A stretch of 36,130 nt of DNA from Ezakiella sp. (lineage in GTDB: Bacteria > Bacillota > Clostridia > Tissierellales > Peptoniphilaceae): NCBI GenBank assembly GCA_022766605.1, contig JALEOH010000011.1:1-36130 (forward strand), given 5' to 3'. Shown piece after piece: positions 17,891 through 25,901 of the stretch (position 1 is its first letter; each line of letters begins with the position of its first letter). The notes beneath the pieces were generated by a model that was not told the DNA's origin, did no database searches, and worked only from the letters and a program-made list of their open reading frames with translations. The position numbers were made by a program, and so were the translations under genes.

Positions 17891-18683
17891 GATTTCTCCT
17901 AAAAAGTTCCTCTCGAATCTCTTTATACAATTCGTTAATTCTATTCATATAATCTATATATTTTTCAGAATTTACTCCTGTTTTTACTTTAATAGCATCT
18001 GCCTCTTGAGATGCTCTAAGAAGTGATCTATATGCAAGTAAAAATCTCGATGCCCTTATATGCATCTCTATTTCTAATAAAAATCTCTCGATCAATAGAT
18101 ATGAATTTTCAAGAGTCGAATCATCTGACAGATAATTTTCCATCTCACTAGCAAGCATTGCCTTAAACTCCGATTTGAGCTCTACACTATTATTTATCTC
18201 TTCGATATTGTCTATATTATACTCAATTATAGTTGGAATTACCTCAAGCTCTTCGCCAAAAAGACTTTCATAATAAAAAATAGTAGCAACCAACTTGTTA
18301 TCCACAATAACCGTGGAACTATTTACTTTTGAATTGGAAAACTTTGCCAAATACTCATCTGTATCAAAGATTATATAATTGTTTTCTTGATTGATTCCAA
18401 GTAATCGAAGACTCTCCATAACATCCTTAATATTTAACTCATATCCTTTGGCAATTACCCTTATAGTATTGAAAAAACCAGTTCCATCATAATAATCAGT
18501 GGATGAAACTTTAGAAAAATCCAATACATTACCACCAGATATAGTAAATAATTTTTTATATTTACTAAGATAAAATAGCTCCTCTTCTGAGAAAGTATTC
18601 TTCGACTGACCTTCATAGCCATTTTCAAGCTCGTGAGCGCCTTTTTCCATGTAAAATTTCTTTAAAATACTAATTGATTGCAT
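17883..18683 (-). CDS. glyQ: Degenerate GlyQ-like protein (glycyl-tRNA synthetase alpha-subunit homologue without catalytic motifs)
   Basis: The protein is 266 residues from the ATG at 18683, which follows GGGGG; an ATG nine codons earlier lies inside recO. It occupies the glyQ position (recO-glyQ-glyS). It lines up with GlyQ along most of its length. The N-terminus SISILKKFYMEKGAHELENG resembles LILTLQ-YWA-QGC. LNIKDVMESLRLLGI (83-97) matches DNIQELYLGSLKELGM. VDNKLVATIFYYESLFGEEL (127-146) matches [20 protein letters not shown]. The C-terminal LLAYRSLLRASQEADAIKVK matches [20 protein letters not shown]. The RRPTDGRYGENPNR segment is gone, the HYYQFQV strand is altered, and GEITYGLERLA has become TIIEYNIDNIE. 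It therefore looks catalytically dead by reading; a remote paralogue with a new role cannot be excluded. Confidence 0.78.
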   Translation of the reverse strand: MQSISILKKFYMEKGAHELENGYEGQSKNTFSEEELFYLSKYKKLFTISGGNVLDFSKVSSTDYYDGTGFFNTIRVIAKGYELNIKDVMESLRLLGINQENNYIIFDTDEYLAKFSNSKVNSSTVIVDNKLVATIFYYESLFGEELEVIPTIIEYNIDNIEEINNSVELKSEFKAMLASEMENYLSDDSTLENSYLLIERFLLEIEMHIRASRFLLAYRSLLRASQEADAIKVKTGVNSEKYIDYMNRINELYKEIREELFRRNHE

Positions 18684-19389
18684 ATTTCCCCCAACTATTA
18701 ATCGATTCATATGAATTAAGATAATTTATTTCTAAATTAAATAATGCATATTTAACTGCTAACTCAAGCATCCTTTTACCCCTTTCGCTTTTTTTTATAT
18801 CCTCAAATCTATTATTTAAAAGATGCTCTATATAGTCCCTTTCCAACTTGTCTATTATAACATATTCTCCAATATCATAACTAGTCTTTGTTATTCCATT
18901 GGAATTTAGATAGTATTTATCCAATCTTTCTCCACATATCAGCGGGCGGTAGCCCATAAAGCTCATAAATTTAAATATCCAAGCTGCTGTCAATAAAAAA
19001 GCATCATTTTTACCTAAAGAATTGAGATAAGCCTTGGTAAGAGGATATATATTAGCAATTGAAAAGCCCTCTTCAAGGCTTTTTTGCAACAATTCTATTA
19101 CAATATGAGCTGAAAGAAAACTCTTGTAGTCCTTGGTTAAAATATCCATCCTATTAGTCGATTCAACTTCGCTTAGATAAAACATATTCTTACCTCGAGA
19201 GACAACCAATTTAGAAATAGATAATGTCTGTAATGAAGATGGACTGATATATTTTTTTTCAAGATATACTCCCTGACTTACAAGTGGAACTCTACCAAAT
19301 TCATCAGTTAAAATTTGAGATATCGCACTTGTATCCTTCCATCTGATAGTATTTAAAATTATAGCTTCAACTTTAATTTTACTAGACAT
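18670..19389 (-). CDS. recO: DNA repair protein RecO
   Basis: The 239-residue protein has an N-terminal OB-fold (KVEAIILNTIRWKDTSAISQI..GRVPLVSQGV) and a helical C-terminal part, and it lies between era and glyQ as in Bacillus. RecO anneals DNA strands and loads RecA with RecR. The zinc-binding four-cysteine motif usual in Gram-positive RecO is missing; only one Cys remains in YRPLICGERLD. It overlaps the glyQ-like gene by 14 bases. Confidence 0.9.
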   Translation of the reverse strand: MSSKIKVEAIILNTIRWKDTSAISQILTDEFGRVPLVSQGVYLEKKYISPSSLQTLSISKLVVSRGKNMFYLSEVESTNRMDILTKDYKSFLSAHIVIELLQKSLEEGFSIANIYPLTKAYLNSLGKNDAFLLTAAWIFKFMSFMGYRPLICGERLDKYYLNSNGITKTSYDIGEYVIIDKLERDYIEHLLNNRFEDIKKSERGKRMLELAVKYALFNLEINYLNSYESINSWGKYAIN

Positions 19390-20259
19390 TTAAAACCATC
19401 TCTTTAGAAGAACTTGATCTTTTCTCCAATTTTTTCTAATCTTAATATCTATCTTGATCTTAACTTTTTTGTCCATAAAAGTGGACATTTCTCTTTCTGC
19501 CGTTCTAATTATGCGATTAATCATATTTCCATTTTTGCCTATGATGATAGACTTATGACTTTCTCTTTCTATATATAGAGTAAATCTCGCTTTAATCCTA
19601 TCCACTTCTTCATCAAATTCCTCGAGCTCGACATATATGCCATGGGGTATTTCCTCATCTAAGTGTATAAGACATGCCTCACGCAAAAGCTCTTCCATAA
19701 TAGATCGCTCAGATACATCTGTAATTTCATCCTCGCCGTAATAAAGCGGCCCCTCGTATAATGCATCATAGACAAAATCCTTAAGTGAGTCAAAACCTTC
19801 TCCACTTGTAGCTGATATGAAAATAATATCATCAAATAATTCCATGTCGCTATATTTTTCTTTTAATAAACTTCTCTCTTCCTCATTTAAAAGATCTGAT
19901 TTATTTATCAAAAGAGCTTTTTTTGAATTATCAGTTTCGGCAAGCAAAAAAACCTCTTTATCAAGTCGGCCAGTTTCAAGTGAATTATCCACCACATATA
20001 AGTTGACATCAGCATCTTTTATATTTTCAAATATCTGCTCATTCATCCACGAGCCCAGCTTGTTCTTGGGTTTTTGATATCCAGGATTATCAAAAAATAT
20101 AATCTGCATTCTCTCGTCAGTATAGATAAATTTCATCGATCTTATAGTGGTTTGAGGCTTATTAGTTACGATAGAAAGCTTTTCTCCAATTAATCTATTT
20201 AATATTGAACTCTTACCAACATTCGGTCGTCCAATTAAATTTGCAAATCCACTTTTCAT
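19390..20259 (-). CDS. era: GTPase Era
   Basis: The 289-residue protein has G1 GRPNVGKSS (10-18), the switch region with KPQTT, G3 DNPGYQKP, G4 NKSD, and a C-terminal KH domain with IIGKNGNMINRI and a final VKIKIDIKIRKNWRKD. Era binds the 3' end of 16S rRNA in 30S maturation. It directly abuts recO and overlaps the cdd stop by four bases (ATGA). Confidence 0.97.
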   Translation of the reverse strand: MKSGFANLIGRPNVGKSSILNRLIGEKLSIVTNKPQTTIRSMKFIYTDERMQIIFFDNPGYQKPKNKLGSWMNEQIFENIKDADVNLYVVDNSLETGRLDKEVFLLAETDNSKKALLINKSDLLNEEERSLLKEKYSDMELFDDIIFISATSGEGFDSLKDFVYDALYEGPLYYGEDEITDVSERSIMEELLREACLIHLDEEIPHGIYVELEEFDEEVDRIKARFTLYIERESHKSIIIGKNGNMINRIIRTAEREMSTFMDKKVKIKIDIKIRKNWRKDQVLLKRWF

Positions 20260-20657
20260 AACTCATACCTAAAACCATTTGGAAGCAATTCTCTTATATT
20301 AAAGACTTTATAGCTACTATCTTCATTTACAATAAATACAATTGCCTCTGGGCTTAGTTCATAGATTACTTGCCTACAAACTCCACAAGGAAAAGTATTG
20401 TCATCATCTCCACATATTGCAATTTTAGTAAAATGCCTTCCTCCGCCGGAAAAATAGGAAAAAATAGCATTTCTCTCAGCACAACTTGTCGGAGAAAAAG
20501 ACGATATTTCAACATTTGCTCCTACAATAATCTCATCTGATTCAGTCAAGATTGCCGCTCCAACTCTAAAATTTGAAATAGGCGCATAGGCATTTTCTCT
20601 CGCTTTTATCGCCTCTTGCATTAATTTTTTATCAATATCTAAAACTCTATAATCCAT
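20256..20657 (-). CDS. cdd: Cytidine deaminase
   Basis: The 133-residue protein is of the small homotetrameric type. Zinc ligands are Cys59 (SCAERNAI, with catalytic Glu61), Cys91 and Cys94 (PCGVCRQ). It deaminates cytidine and deoxycytidine in pyrimidine salvage. A GGGTGATTT site precedes the ATG. Its place between dgkA and era is the usual one. Confidence 0.97.
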   Translation of the reverse strand: MDYRVLDIDKKLMQEAIKARENAYAPISNFRVGAAILTESDEIIVGANVEISSFSPTSCAERNAIFSYFSGGGRHFTKIAICGDDDNTFPCGVCRQVIYELSPEAIVFIVNEDSSYKVFNIRELLPNGFRYEL

Positions 20658-20660
20658 AAA

Positions 20661-21365
20661 TCACCCAAATATCAAAAATATAAATATTCCTACTATAACT
20701 CCAAGTATCGCACCTAATATGGTATCCATCGGCCTGTGTATCTTACCTTCTATTCTCGATTCCGCCACTAACAGTGCTAAAATATATCCAAGGCTAATAA
20801 CAAGTGCGCTCTTAGAATTAAATCCAATAATAGTTGCAATTAAAAATGCAATTGCAGAATGTCCACTGACAGTGCCGCCTTGAAAATAGCTTCCTCTGTC
20901 TTTTGAATATCGACTCTTAAGGGCAACCACTAACAATACAGTTAGAAATAATGCAATTATGGTTAAATGGACAGGGTTGTTGTGAATTCCACCCAACAAA
21001 GACCTTCCCACGGGAATCAATCTATCGTAAAATAATAAATAGCCAACTATAACAGCATATGCCGCTGTCAATAAAACTGCGCCAGCTGCAATATCCTTAA
21101 CTGTTTTAGCAAGTGGATTAAATTCTTTTAAAGTCGCATCAACGAGATTTTCAATAGCGGTATTTACCATTTCTGCAAAAAGCACGAGAATTATTGCACT
21201 TAAAAGCAGAGCAAACTCAGTCTTGCTCATGTCAAACATAAGCCCTAAAATCATAACCGCTCCTGCAATAGCAAAATGAATTTTCATATTACGCTCTAGC
21301 TTAAACACAAGCACAAGACCATTTGCAGCATTATTAAAGGACTTTAAGAATTTTGGTTCCTTCAT
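20661..21365 (-). CDS. dgkA: Fusion of DgkA-type lipid kinase with a PAP2-type phosphatase domain
   Basis: Of the 234 residues, the first ~115 are a DgkA-family membrane kinase: three helices with the catalytic/metal Glu motif LFAEMVNTAIENLVD (about 62-76) and VKDIAAGAVLLT (89-100). In Gram-positives this family phosphorylates undecaprenol or diacylglycerol. Residues ~130-234 form a second membrane domain with PAP2 phosphatase signatures, VSGHS (166-170) and SR-x5-H-x3-D (S203, R204, H210, D214). The first PAP2 motif (K-x6-RP) is only partly kept as K-x6-RG. The two activities would act on the same lipid in opposite directions, so the fusion may control undecaprenyl phosphate recycling (inference). 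The gene overlaps ybeY by four bases. Confidence 0.88.
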   Translation of the reverse strand: MKEPKFLKSFNNAANGLVLVFKLERNMKIHFAIAGAVMILGLMFDMSKTEFALLLSAIILVLFAEMVNTAIENLVDATLKEFNPLAKTVKDIAAGAVLLTAAYAVIVGYLLFYDRLIPVGRSLLGGIHNNPVHLTIIALFLTVLLVVALKSRYSKDRGSYFQGGTVSGHSAIAFLIATIIGFNSKSALVISLGYILALLVAESRIEGKIHRPMDTILGAILGVIVGIFIFLIFG

Positions 21366-21820
21366 AAACTACTCATTATCTCCTTTTCATGACTTCTCAT
21401 AATCTTTTTATCCTTATAATTTAAATGATCATATCCTGCAAGATGAAGCATACTATGGCATATTAGATAGCTCAATTCTCTAAGATAGCTATTACCATAT
21501 AGCTTTGCCTGCTTGTAACATCTCTTTCTTGAAATTACTATATCTCCATATAAGTCATCGTCTATTGGAAAACTTAAAACATCGGTCTCTTTGTCGATTG
21601 ACCTAAACTCCACGTTAATCGCCCTTATCTTAGATGGAGCGACAAAACTAAATCCAATCTCAGTATTCTTCACATTAAGATAGTCTAGACATGCTCTTAT
21701 AGTTTTAATTATAGTAATAAGCTCCTCTCGACTTACAAAATAACTTCCAAAATCGAGATTTAATCTAAAATCCTCAAGTTCAATTGTCTTTATTCCATAA
21801 AACTTCTGTCTATTATTCAT
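21362..21820 (-). CDS. ybeY: Endoribonuclease / rRNA maturation factor YbeY
   Basis: The 152-residue protein ends with the zinc motif HSMLHLAGYDH, the three-His signature of the UPF0054 family, and contains ADI-type strand residues (VLSFPIDDDLYGDIVIS). YbeY acts in 16S rRNA 3'-end maturation and ribosome quality control. Its start overlaps the phoH stop by eight bases; phoH-ybeY pairing is conserved widely. Confidence 0.96.
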   Translation of the reverse strand: MNNRQKFYGIKTIELEDFRLNLDFGSYFVSREELITIIKTIRACLDYLNVKNTEIGFSFVAPSKIRAINVEFRSIDKETDVLSFPIDDDLYGDIVISRKRCYKQAKLYGNSYLRELSYLICHSMLHLAGYDHLNYKDKKIMRSHEKEIMSSL

Positions 21821-22838
21821 CTTTACTATCGCCTTCTAAACCATGAGCTTCTTTTTCCTTTTCTTTTTCTTTCTTTTTTTCTTCTTTTCTAGTTCTTTCA
21901 CGCTCGTCGAAGTCTTCGTAGGCCTCTATAACTTTTCTTACAAGTGGATGCCTTACTATATCTACCTTTTGCATTTCTACAATGCCAATTCCCTTAGTAT
22001 GCTTTAGGATCTTTATTGCATGATGCAATCCCGAAATCTTACCATTTTGAAGATCTGTTTGAGTTAAATCGCCTGTAATTACCATCTTAGATGAATATCC
22101 AAGTCTTGTTAAAAACATCTTCATCTGTTCAGGGGTGGTGTTTTGAGCCTCATCAAGCACTATAAAGCTATTGTCAAGCGTTCTACCTCTCATATAGGCA
22201 AGGGGTGCTATTTCTATTATCTTCTTTTCAATATACTTAGTATATTTTTCGCCACCAAGAATTTCAAAAAGAGCATCATATATTGGTCTAAGATATGGAT
22301 CAACCTTTTCTTGAAGATCTCCTGGCAAAAATCCAAGATTTTCTCCTGCCTCAACTGCAGGCCTAGTTAAGATAATCCTCTCGAATTGCTTATTCCTAAG
22401 CGAGTGCGCAGCAAGAGCAACTGCAAGATAAGTCTTACCAGTACCAGCAGGACCAGTGCCAAAGACTATGTCGTTTTTCATAATTGATTCAATATAAAAC
22501 TTTTGACCCAAGGTCTTTGGATAGAGGCTTTTGCCATCAGCAGTGTAAGCGATTGGCTTATCTCTTAAATTAAGAGCTTCATTCTCCTTGTGATTATTTG
22601 CAAGCTCAATTATATAGTCAATCGAATTAAAATCAATCTCTTTAGTATTTTCATATAGCGACTCTAGTGTGTCCAATACTCTTTTGGCAATATCTGCTTT
22701 TTCACCATCAATGCTAAAGGCTCCATCTTTTAGAGATATCTCGACCTCTAGTATTTCCATTATATGCTTAATATTCTCATCAAATTTCCCAACAATGAAG
22801 TTGAGAGATTCAAAATTATGAATCTCCTTTTTTAACAT
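21813..22838 (-). CDS. phoH: PhoH-family ATPase
   Basis: The protein is 341 residues from the ATG at 22838, which has AGGAGG four bases upstream; the TTG one codon earlier is too close to it. The PhoH core has Walker A FGTGPAGTGKTYLAVALA, the signature AYMRGRTLDNSFIVLDEAQN with Walker B, and ITGDLTQTDL. It resembles the YbeZ/PhoH proteins that partner YbeY in RNA metabolism. The last ~25 residues are a highly charged Lys/Glu tail not needed for the fold. The HD-domain protein gene yqfF (pgpH), which lies between phoH and ybeY in Bacillus, is absent. Confidence 0.95.
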   Translation of the reverse strand: MLKKEIHNFESLNFIVGKFDENIKHIMEILEVEISLKDGAFSIDGEKADIAKRVLDTLESLYENTKEIDFNSIDYIIELANNHKENEALNLRDKPIAYTADGKSLYPKTLGQKFYIESIMKNDIVFGTGPAGTGKTYLAVALAAHSLRNKQFERIILTRPAVEAGENLGFLPGDLQEKVDPYLRPIYDALFEILGGEKYTKYIEKKIIEIAPLAYMRGRTLDNSFIVLDEAQNTTPEQMKMFLTRLGYSSKMVITGDLTQTDLQNGKISGLHHAIKILKHTKGIGIVEMQKVDIVRHPLVRKVIEAYEDFDERERTRKEEKKKEKEKEKEAHGLEGDSKDE

Positions 22839-22847
22839 CAAACCTCC

Positions 22848-23333
22848 TTATCTAAGTGAAACCGGCTTATCTAACAATTCGCTAAGGATGATTGCATTTT
22901 GCAAATCCTCAGTGTCCAAATCATATATATCTAAATGAGCTTTGTCGAAATTTCTATATTTGTCATCCTTATTATCGCTTATATTACTTACGATATCGCT
23001 CGCCATTTTAGGAGAATCATTTAGCTTTTCTATATCATGAGTAGACTCCGCTTTTAAGCCATTATTTTTGTCCGAATTCTTTTCACGTTTTTTTCGAAGC
23101 TTCATCGCCCTCATCTCCTCTTCTTTTATTTGCTTAGCCAGGGGATCTTCCTTTTCAGTTAAAACAAGCTTGGGTTTTACTAATTCATGTTCAACTTTCT
23201 CACCAGTTAAAATCTCTTTAGGGTTTATCTTATTTTTACGATTTGTGACGAATTCTGCTTCATTTTTACTTGATTTTTCGATTATACTGTTAATCACAAT
23301 AACAATTACAAGTACAACAATTATAGCTTCCAT
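22848..23333 (-). CDS. Membrane-anchored charged protein of unknown function
   Basis: The 161-residue protein has one N-terminal membrane segment (residues 2-16, almost only Ile/Val/Leu), then a strongly charged, low-complexity cytoplasmic-type region (Lys/Glu rich, about 20-130) and a short C-terminal segment DLQNAIILSELLDKPVSLR that looks like a conserved docking motif. I recognise no domain. Its ATG overlaps the floA stop as TAATG, and phoH follows seven bases later, so it is firmly in this operon. It occupies the place held by yqfB-yqfC-yqfD in sporulating relatives but shows no likeness to them that I can see. Confidence 0.8.
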   Translation of the reverse strand: MEAIIVVLVIVIVINSIIEKSSKNEAEFVTNRKNKINPKEILTGEKVEHELVKPKLVLTEKEDPLAKQIKEEEMRAMKLRKKREKNSDKNNGLKAESTHDIEKLNDSPKMASDIVSNISDNKDDKYRNFDKAHLDIYDLDTEDLQNAIILSELLDKPVSLR

Positions 23334-24301
23334 TATTTATCTTTGTTATTGCCAATAGATGAGCGCATGTCCGTATCAGCCTTTACATTCATAAGCTTAT
23401 AATAATCAAGTACTCCCAAATTTCCATTTTTAAGTGCTTCTGAAACAGCAAGTGGAACTTGAGCCTCAGCTTCAATGACCAGGGCTCTCTTTTCTTGAAC
23501 TGCAGCTTTCATCTCTTGCTCGCTAGCAACAGCCATAGCGCGTCTTTCCTCTGCCTTTGCTTGAGCAATTCTCATATCCGCCTCAGCCTGATCAGTCATG
23601 AGATGTGCCCCAATATTTCTTCCAATGTCGATATCAGCAATATCAATTGAAAGTATTTCAAATGCTGTACCTGAATCCAAGCCTTTTTCCAATACTGTTT
23701 GCGAAATGCTATCTGGATTTTCAAGCACTTCTTCATGAGTTAAACTAGATCCCACAGTCGTAACTATACCTTCGCCAACACGAGCAATAATAGTTTCTTC
23801 TCCAGCACCACCGACTAATCTATCTATATTGGCTCTAACTGTTACACGAGCCTTTACTATAACCTCGATACCATTTTTACTTACTGCTGAGATGCTTGGA
23901 GTTTCGATTACTTTAGGATTAACGCTTACCCTTACAGCTTCTAATACATTTCTACCAGCTAAGTCAATAGCAGCCGCTCTTTCGAAATTTAAATCGATCT
24001 CCGCCCTTTGGGCTGCAATCAGTGCATCAACCAGCGTGTCAACATTTCCACCAGCTAAGTGGTGAGCCTCTAATTCATTTAATTTTAGCTCAAGACCAGC
24101 TTTGGTTGCTTTTATAAGTGGATTTACTATAGTGCTTGGGCGAACTCTTCTTAATTTCATTCCAATAAGAGATCCAATGCTTACTCTAACTCCACTGAAG
24201 AAAGCTGTAATCCAAAGTCCGACTGGAATTATGTTAAAAAAGATTATTAAAACTACTATTATTGCAATTATTATTGCGATTGAACCAACTAAATTTTCCA
24301 T
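23333..24301 (-). CDS. floA: Flotillin-like protein FloA
   Basis: The 322-residue protein has a membrane hairpin at the N-terminus (about 5-50, [18 protein letters not shown]), an SPFH-type domain and an Ala/Glu-rich coiled coil ([20 protein letters not shown]). Signatures such as [19 protein letters not shown] and [11 protein letters not shown] are those of the YqfA/FloA family. FloA scaffolds functional membrane microdomains. It is coupled to nfeD by a TAATG overlap with AGGAGG inside the end of nfeD. Confidence 0.96.
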   Translation of the reverse strand: MENLVGSIAIIIAIIVVLIIFFNIIPVGLWITAFFSGVRVSIGSLIGMKLRRVRPSTIVNPLIKATKAGLELKLNELEAHHLAGGNVDTLVDALIAAQRAEIDLNFERAAAIDLAGRNVLEAVRVSVNPKVIETPSISAVSKNGIEVIVKARVTVRANIDRLVGGAGEETIIARVGEGIVTTVGSSLTHEEVLENPDSISQTVLEKGLDSGTAFEILSIDIADIDIGRNIGAHLMTDQAEADMRIAQAKAEERRAMAVASEQEMKAAVQEKRALVIEAEAQVPLAVSEALKNGNLGVLDYYKLMNVKADTDMRSSIGNNKDK

Positions 24302-24945
24302 TATATCCTCCTTACTACTATCTTTAAATTATCTATTCTAATTACCTCTATATCTGCCCCTTCGGGAATGAAGCCATCTTCTGAGTATAAATCATATTTA
24401 TTACCATCGATATAGCCCGTTCCTATTGGACGCAGTATAGATGTAGTTGTGCCTTTTTTTCCAACCAAATCAATATATTTCTCCTCGCTGTTCTCGTGAT
24501 TATTATGCGATAATATCAGCTTATCAAAAAGATATGGTCTATATCCTTTTTTAATGAATATATTCACAATTAAAACTGTAATTGCAACAGCAAGTAACAT
24601 GACCAATATTGCAATACCCACATTTGCAATTGAATTGATGGTGCTTATAGAGATCATTACAAGCCCGAGCGCACCGAATATTGACGCTCCAGGAACCATT
24701 AATTCAAGAATCAACATGATTACACCAACTATCATCGTCAAGACCCATATCATTTCTAAATTGTTATAAGTAATATTTATATAAAAATAGAATAACATGC
24801 AAATCAAAGACAAGGCATGGAATGCTTTTCCTTTATAAAATAGTCCAATTACAAAAAAACTAATTGCAAAAAGCAACAGCAGAATTGGAAGAATGCTGTC
24901 TATAAAGTTGATATCCAAGATATTTAAATTTTTCATTAAAGACAT
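24301..24945 (-). CDS. NfeD-like membrane protein (short, no protease domain)
   Basis: The 214-residue protein has about five membrane segments in the first 130 residues (including [17 protein letters not shown]) and a C-terminal OB-fold-like domain (about 145-214) beginning [20 protein letters not shown] and ending [18 protein letters not shown]. This is the short NfeD form without the serine protease domain of Bacillus YqeZ. NfeD proteins work with the adjacent flotillin. Confidence 0.9.
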   Translation of the reverse strand: MSLMKNLNILDINFIDSILPILLLLFAISFFVIGLFYKGKAFHALSLICMLFYFYINITYNNLEMIWVLTMIVGVIMLILELMVPGASIFGALGLVMISISTINSIANVGIAILVMLLAVAITVLIVNIFIKKGYRPYLFDKLILSHNNHENSEEKYIDLVGKKGTTTSILRPIGTGYIDGNKYDLYSEDGFIPEGADIEVIRIDNLKIVVRRI

Positions 24946-24966
24946 TATTTCACCACCTTTAACTAA

Positions 24967-24995
24967 ATTATACCCAATTGGATAAATAATATCAT
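24967..24995 (-). promoter_or_regulatory. Promoter of the nfeD-floA-phoH section
   Basis: On the minus strand ATGATA, 17 bases and a perfect TATAAT end about 22 bases before the nfeD start. The preceding yqeY terminator makes an internal promoter here sensible. Confidence 0.5.
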
Positions 24996-25004
24996 TAAAA
25001 GCAC

Positions 25005-25027
25005 AAAAAAAGCCCTATAAAGAGCTT
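25005..25027 (-). terminator. Intrinsic terminator after yqeY
   Basis: On the minus strand AAGCTCT-TTAT-AGGGCTT (7-bp stem with one G-U pair) is followed by TTTTTT. It overlaps the last codons and the stop of yqeY. Confidence 0.65.
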
Positions 25028-25464
25028 AATTTTGCTTTTACCACTTCAGAGATTCTCTTTGGGGTTGCAGATGAACCAACTTCATCCTTAACTTTATTCA
25101 TAACAGAACCCATATCCTTCATAGAGCTCGCAGAAAGTACTTTAATAGCATTATCTACGATCTTTTCAAGCTCGCTATCCTCCAATTGCTTTGGAAGATA
25201 TGCTTCAAGGATTTTGGATTCCTCTTTAGCCGTTTCGATTAAATCATCTCGACCAGTGTCTTTAAGGGAATCTATCGTGTCGGTTCTCTCCTTTAATTCT
25301 TTTTGTACAAGCTGAAGAATTTTTTCATCATCAGCCTCTACACGATTATCAACCTCGAATTGCTTTATTCGAGCTCTGAGCATAGTGATAGTATTTTTCC
25401 TAAGAGCATCTTTCTCCTTCATGGAAGTTTTCAGATCGTTCATCAATTGATCTTTTAATAACAT
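25015..25464 (-). CDS. yqeY: YqeY/GatB-YqeY domain protein
   Basis: The 149-residue all-helical protein opens LLKDQLMNDLKTSMKEKDALRKNTITMLRA and contains EAYLPKQLEDSELEKIVD and the closing GKVM-like MGSVMNKVKDEVGSSATPKRISEVVKAKL. Proteins of this family resemble the tail domain of GatB and may act on tRNA-dependent amidation, but a role is not proven. It follows rpsU by 12 bases, a very common Firmicute pair. Confidence 0.95.
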   Translation of the reverse strand: MLLKDQLMNDLKTSMKEKDALRKNTITMLRARIKQFEVDNRVEADDEKILQLVQKELKERTDTIDSLKDTGRDDLIETAKEESKILEAYLPKQLEDSELEKIVDNAIKVLSASSMKDMGSVMNKVKDEVGSSATPKRISEVVKAKLSSL

Positions 25465-25476
25465 TTTATCACCAAC

Positions 25477-25659
25477 CTAGAAGCCCTTGCGTCTCTTTTT
25501 TCTAGCTGCAAGAGATTTTAATTTTCTTCTAACACTTGGCTTTTCGTAGTGTTCTCTCTTTCTGACTTCTCCCATAACTCCAGAGCGTGCGCATTGTCTT
25601 TTAAAACGTTTAAGTGCACTGTCTAGGGATTCGTTTTCTCCAACTTTGATTTCTGACAT
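25477..25659 (-). CDS. rpsU: 30S ribosomal protein S21
   Basis: The protein is 60 residues from the ATG at 25659, which has GAGGGGGG just upstream; a start six codons earlier would contain that site. It has [20 protein letters not shown] and a Lys/Arg-rich C-terminus, as expected. S21 sits near the mRNA anti-Shine-Dalgarno region of the 30S subunit. It heads the long macromolecular-synthesis cluster. Confidence 0.98.
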   Translation of the reverse strand: MSEIKVGENESLDSALKRFKRQCARSGVMGEVRKREHYEKPSVRRKLKSLAARKKRRKGF

Positions 25660-25700
25660 TGTATTCCCCCCTCTCAAAGATGATTCCTACGCTCATGTTG

Positions 25701-25729
25701 ATTATACACCTTATTGGGAAAAATTTCAA
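25701..25729 (-). promoter_or_regulatory. Strong sigma-A-type promoter of rpsU-yqeY
   Basis: On the minus strand TTGAAA, exactly 17 bases and a perfect TATAAT lie about 42 bases before the rpsU start. It is the best vegetative promoter in this part of the window. Confidence 0.8.
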
Positions 25730-25742
25730 GTCTTTTTATTAT

Positions 25743-25847
25743 TTAACCAGGATCTCTTTGCTTTTTAAATCTATTAAGCCTTATATACTTTTTTCTTCTG
25801 AATGGGGCCTTTAGGATGCGGATGAATTTCTTAATAAATGTTAGCAT
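25743..25847 (-). CDS. Small, very basic 34-residue ORF
   Basis: An ATG at 25847 is preceded by AAAGGAG at five bases spacing, a good ribosome binding site. The product has seven Lys, six Arg and one Asp; the first half (MLTFIKKFIRILKAPF) could form an amphipathic helix, and the second half is basic with RRKKYIRLNRFKKQR. The gene lies between the ahpC terminator and the rpsU promoter and has no clear promoter of its own. I do not recognise it. Its basic character could suit RNA or membrane binding. It could also be a chance frame, though the binding site and the lack of other content in the 220-base gap favour a gene. Confidence 0.5.
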   Translation of the reverse strand: MLTFIKKFIRILKAPFRRKKYIRLNRFKKQRDPG

Positions 25848-25875
25848 ATAAACTCCTTTCTAAATAAAATGGACA

Positions 25876-25899
25876 ATATAAAACTCCCCGAAGGGAGTT
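25876..25899 (-). terminator. Intrinsic terminator of ahpC
   Basis: On the minus strand AACTCCC-TTCG-GGGAGTT forms a 7-bp stem with a UUCG tetraloop and is followed by TTATATTG. It lies directly after the ahpC stop. Confidence 0.85.
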
Positions 25900-25901
25900 A
25901 A

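Noticed and set aside
18684..18990. T-box riboswitch upstream of the glyQ-like gene
   Set aside because: The upstream sequence is recO coding sequence with only a short overlap; there is no leader in which a T-box could form.
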